From Oscillospiraceae bacterium (lineage in GTDB: Bacteria; Bacillota; Clostridia; Oscillospirales; Oscillospiraceae): 6,571 nucleotides of DNA. The notes beneath the pieces were generated by a model that was given only the letters and a program-made list of their open reading frames with translations, had not been told where the DNA came from and did not search any database. The position numbers were made by a program, and so were the translations under genes. Below, piece by piece: positions 5,509-6,571 of this stretch; the first letter of the stretch is position 1; each line of letters opens with the position of its first letter. The stretch lies in contig JAHHRS010000076.1 in NCBI GenBank assembly GCA_020025675.1, positions 1-6,571 on the forward strand, given 5' to 3'.

Positions 5509-5516
5509 AATTAATC

Positions 5517-6320
5517 TCAACTAATATCCACTTCCCCGCTGCCATTAATAGAGCAGATAAAATGATACTCGTGTCTGCCCCCATGAATCATGCGTGAGTA
5601 ATTGAACTGGTTTGTTTCTGCATAGTCCTGTTCGTTCTGTACATACAGTATCATGCCGGTGGGATGCTGAGGGTTTAGGGAGGACATCCAGCTGCCGTAA
5701 TCCTCCATGAGCTTTCTGACCTCGTCCTTGCTTTCAAAGGTATCCTTCACGAACGCCACCGTAGTGGCGCCGGCTCTTACCAGAATATCTTCATCCGAGT
5801 CGGTAATCTGATTGATGGTTACATAAAACCAGATATTATCCTTGGGGAGGATCTGTGAAAAATGTTCTTCCAATGCGGCTTTGTAGGCATCTACAGAGGA
5901 GATTTCCAGATAATCGTCATGGTAAATGAACTTATTTCCATCGTACTTTCGGTAGACGGTGACAATTCTGCCCATGGGATCGTCTTTCGCATAAGCCGTT
6001 ACATACTCAGGATCCACACCGCCTGCAGGCACATAGCCATTATAGACGAATTCCTTATGATATGTATCTTCCAGATGGGTAAGGCATTTTTCTATTGCGG
6101 TAATTGCACTTTTCTGCAAATCTGTCAGAGAATCATAATCCTCCGGCATTCCGTTATCCCTGAGAATCTGAATTTGTCTTTCCGTAAGCGTAGTCTTTTC
6201 ACCCTCCGTATTTTCCGTTGAACTGTCATGATTGTCCCGGTCTTTGCTGCCGCAGGCACACAGGAGCACTGTCATAAGCAATGCCATAACCAGGCTCAGT
6301 ATTTTCGTTGCTTTATTCAT
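5517..6320 (-). CDS. Lipoprotein of unknown function
   Basis: A 267-residue predicted lipoprotein. It has a short basic N-terminus (MNKATK), a hydrophobic core (ILSLVMALLMTVLL) and an LCAC lipobox, so signal peptidase II should cut before Cys23 and leave the chain anchored to the outer face of the membrane. A low-complexity charged linker follows (about 25-45). The soluble domain opens TERQIQILRDNGMPEDYDSL, a helical stretch, and later contains YVTAYAKDDPMGRIVTVYRK and WFYVTINQITDSDEDILV, which look like alternating strands and helices. No catalytic motif is recognised. Start is supported by AGGAG 7 bases upstream, and that site overlaps the stop of the preceding gene, so the two were one operon. 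The gene itself has no frameshift or stop, unlike both neighbours. Function cannot be assigned. Confidence 0.85.
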   Translation of the reverse strand: MNKATKILSLVMALLMTVLLCACGSKDRDNHDSSTENTEGEKTTLTERQIQILRDNGMPEDYDSLTDLQKSAITAIEKCLTHLEDTYHKEFVYNGYVPAGGVDPEYVTAYAKDDPMGRIVTVYRKYDGNKFIYHDDYLEISSVDAYKAALEEHFSQILPKDNIWFYVTINQITDSDEDILVRAGATTVAFVKDTFESKDEVRKLMEDYGSWMSSLNPQHPTGMILYVQNEQDYAETNQFNYSRMIHGGRHEYHFICSINGSGEVDIS

Positions 6321-6327
6321 CGCTTCT

Positions 6328-6332
6328 CTCCT
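6328..6332 (-). promoter_or_regulatory. Ribosome binding site of the lipoprotein gene overlapping the upstream stop
   Basis: AGGAG on the minus strand, 7 bases before ATG at 6320. The first two of its bases are the last two of the TAG that ends the upstream gene, tying the two genes into one transcript. Confidence 0.7.
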
Positions 6333-6571
6333 AAATGGTATTAAAATAACTTACAAACTTCTGATCTGTTTCCAAAAATCCCAGCCTTGAGTTCCGGATA
6401 GAATTTTCGGTCGCGCCGTACCGGGTCAGCTCTGTCAGCTGCTCCACAGTATACACACTGTCCTCGGAAAAATAAAGCTCCAGCTTGGTGCACCACACGG
6501 TTTGTGAGAACGCTCAGCTTATCCCCTGCCCTCTGCCATTGCATAGCCGTTGAAGTTTTCAGTCCCGATAA
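6331..6571 (-). pseudogene. 3' end of an upstream operon gene, apparently frameshifted
   Basis: The minus strand carries three short protein-like pieces in successive frames. The first, from the window edge, is IGTENFNGYAMAEGRG, ended by TAA near 6523. The second is DKLSVLTNRVV in the next frame. The third is CTKLELYFSEDSVYTVEQLT, then ELTRYGATENSIRNS and a tail ending QKFVSYFNTI with TAG at 6333-6331. Extra bases in the short G runs near 6525 and 6495 would explain both shifts. The final TAG overlaps the AGGAG of the lipoprotein gene, the usual layout of an operon junction, which supports the third frame as the genuine end. A different frame is open over 6341-6544 but reads as basic, cysteine-scattered sequence. 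Family unknown; sequencing error cannot be excluded. Confidence 0.4.

Noticed and set aside
6341..6544. 67-codon minus-strand frame near the right edge taken as a gene
   Set aside because: It ends without relation to the lipoprotein ribosome site, while another frame reads well and ends on it; only a small part (DKLSVLTNRVV) seems genuine.

Overview
The window looks like chromosome from a low-GC Gram-positive bacterium of the Clostridia, most likely Lachnospiraceae or a close relative. Reasons: AT-rich codon use on the left, strong AGGAG-type ribosome binding sites, two likely TTG starts, LCAC-type lipoboxes, and protein types familiar from gut Firmicutes (UMF1-type MFS carrier, XRE regulator with a membrane tail, multi-domain ABC exporter). 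The assignment rests on recalled family resemblance, not on a database search. No rRNA, tRNA, CRISPR array or intact mobile element was seen.

Left part (1-2100): a compact minus-strand operon, read right to left. It runs from an SMR drug/cation exporter, to a zinc-dependent phospholipase C-family protein, to a UMF1-type MFS transporter cut by the window edge. The spacers are 21 bp and a 1-bp stop/start overlap (TAATG), so the three are probably co-transcribed and the last two translationally coupled.

Middle (2100-3540): mostly intergenic DNA and small relics around one intact gene. There is a G+C-richer orphan patch (2135-2239), a strong bidirectional hairpin terminator (2326-2374), a decayed small lipoprotein gene reading into it (ATT where ATG is expected, plus an in-frame TAG), an intact XRE-type regulator with a two-helix membrane tail and palindromes over its promoter, and an internally deleted small membrane-protein gene (3283-3535).

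Right part (3540-6571): higher G+C. It holds an intact metallo-beta-lactamase-fold hydrolase and an intact 267-residue lipoprotein, both on the minus strand. Between them are an ABC-exporter fossil on the plus strand (5' half missing, a frameshift, damaged Walker A, a stop, 3' end missing) and a minus-strand gene with two internal stops. A frameshifted gene end lies upstream of the lipoprotein, its stop overlapping the lipoprotein's ribosome binding site. Two similar palindromes built on AGTTGTRACT flank the hydrolase gene, one beside each of two broken genes.

Overall, only six genes look functional: SMR, phospholipase, MFS (partial), XRE regulator, hydrolase and lipoprotein. At least four others are broken, so the right two thirds reads as a decaying accessory region. 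I did not find a clear new system. The best candidates for follow-up are the SMR-phospholipase-MFS operon and the shared palindrome next to the broken genes.
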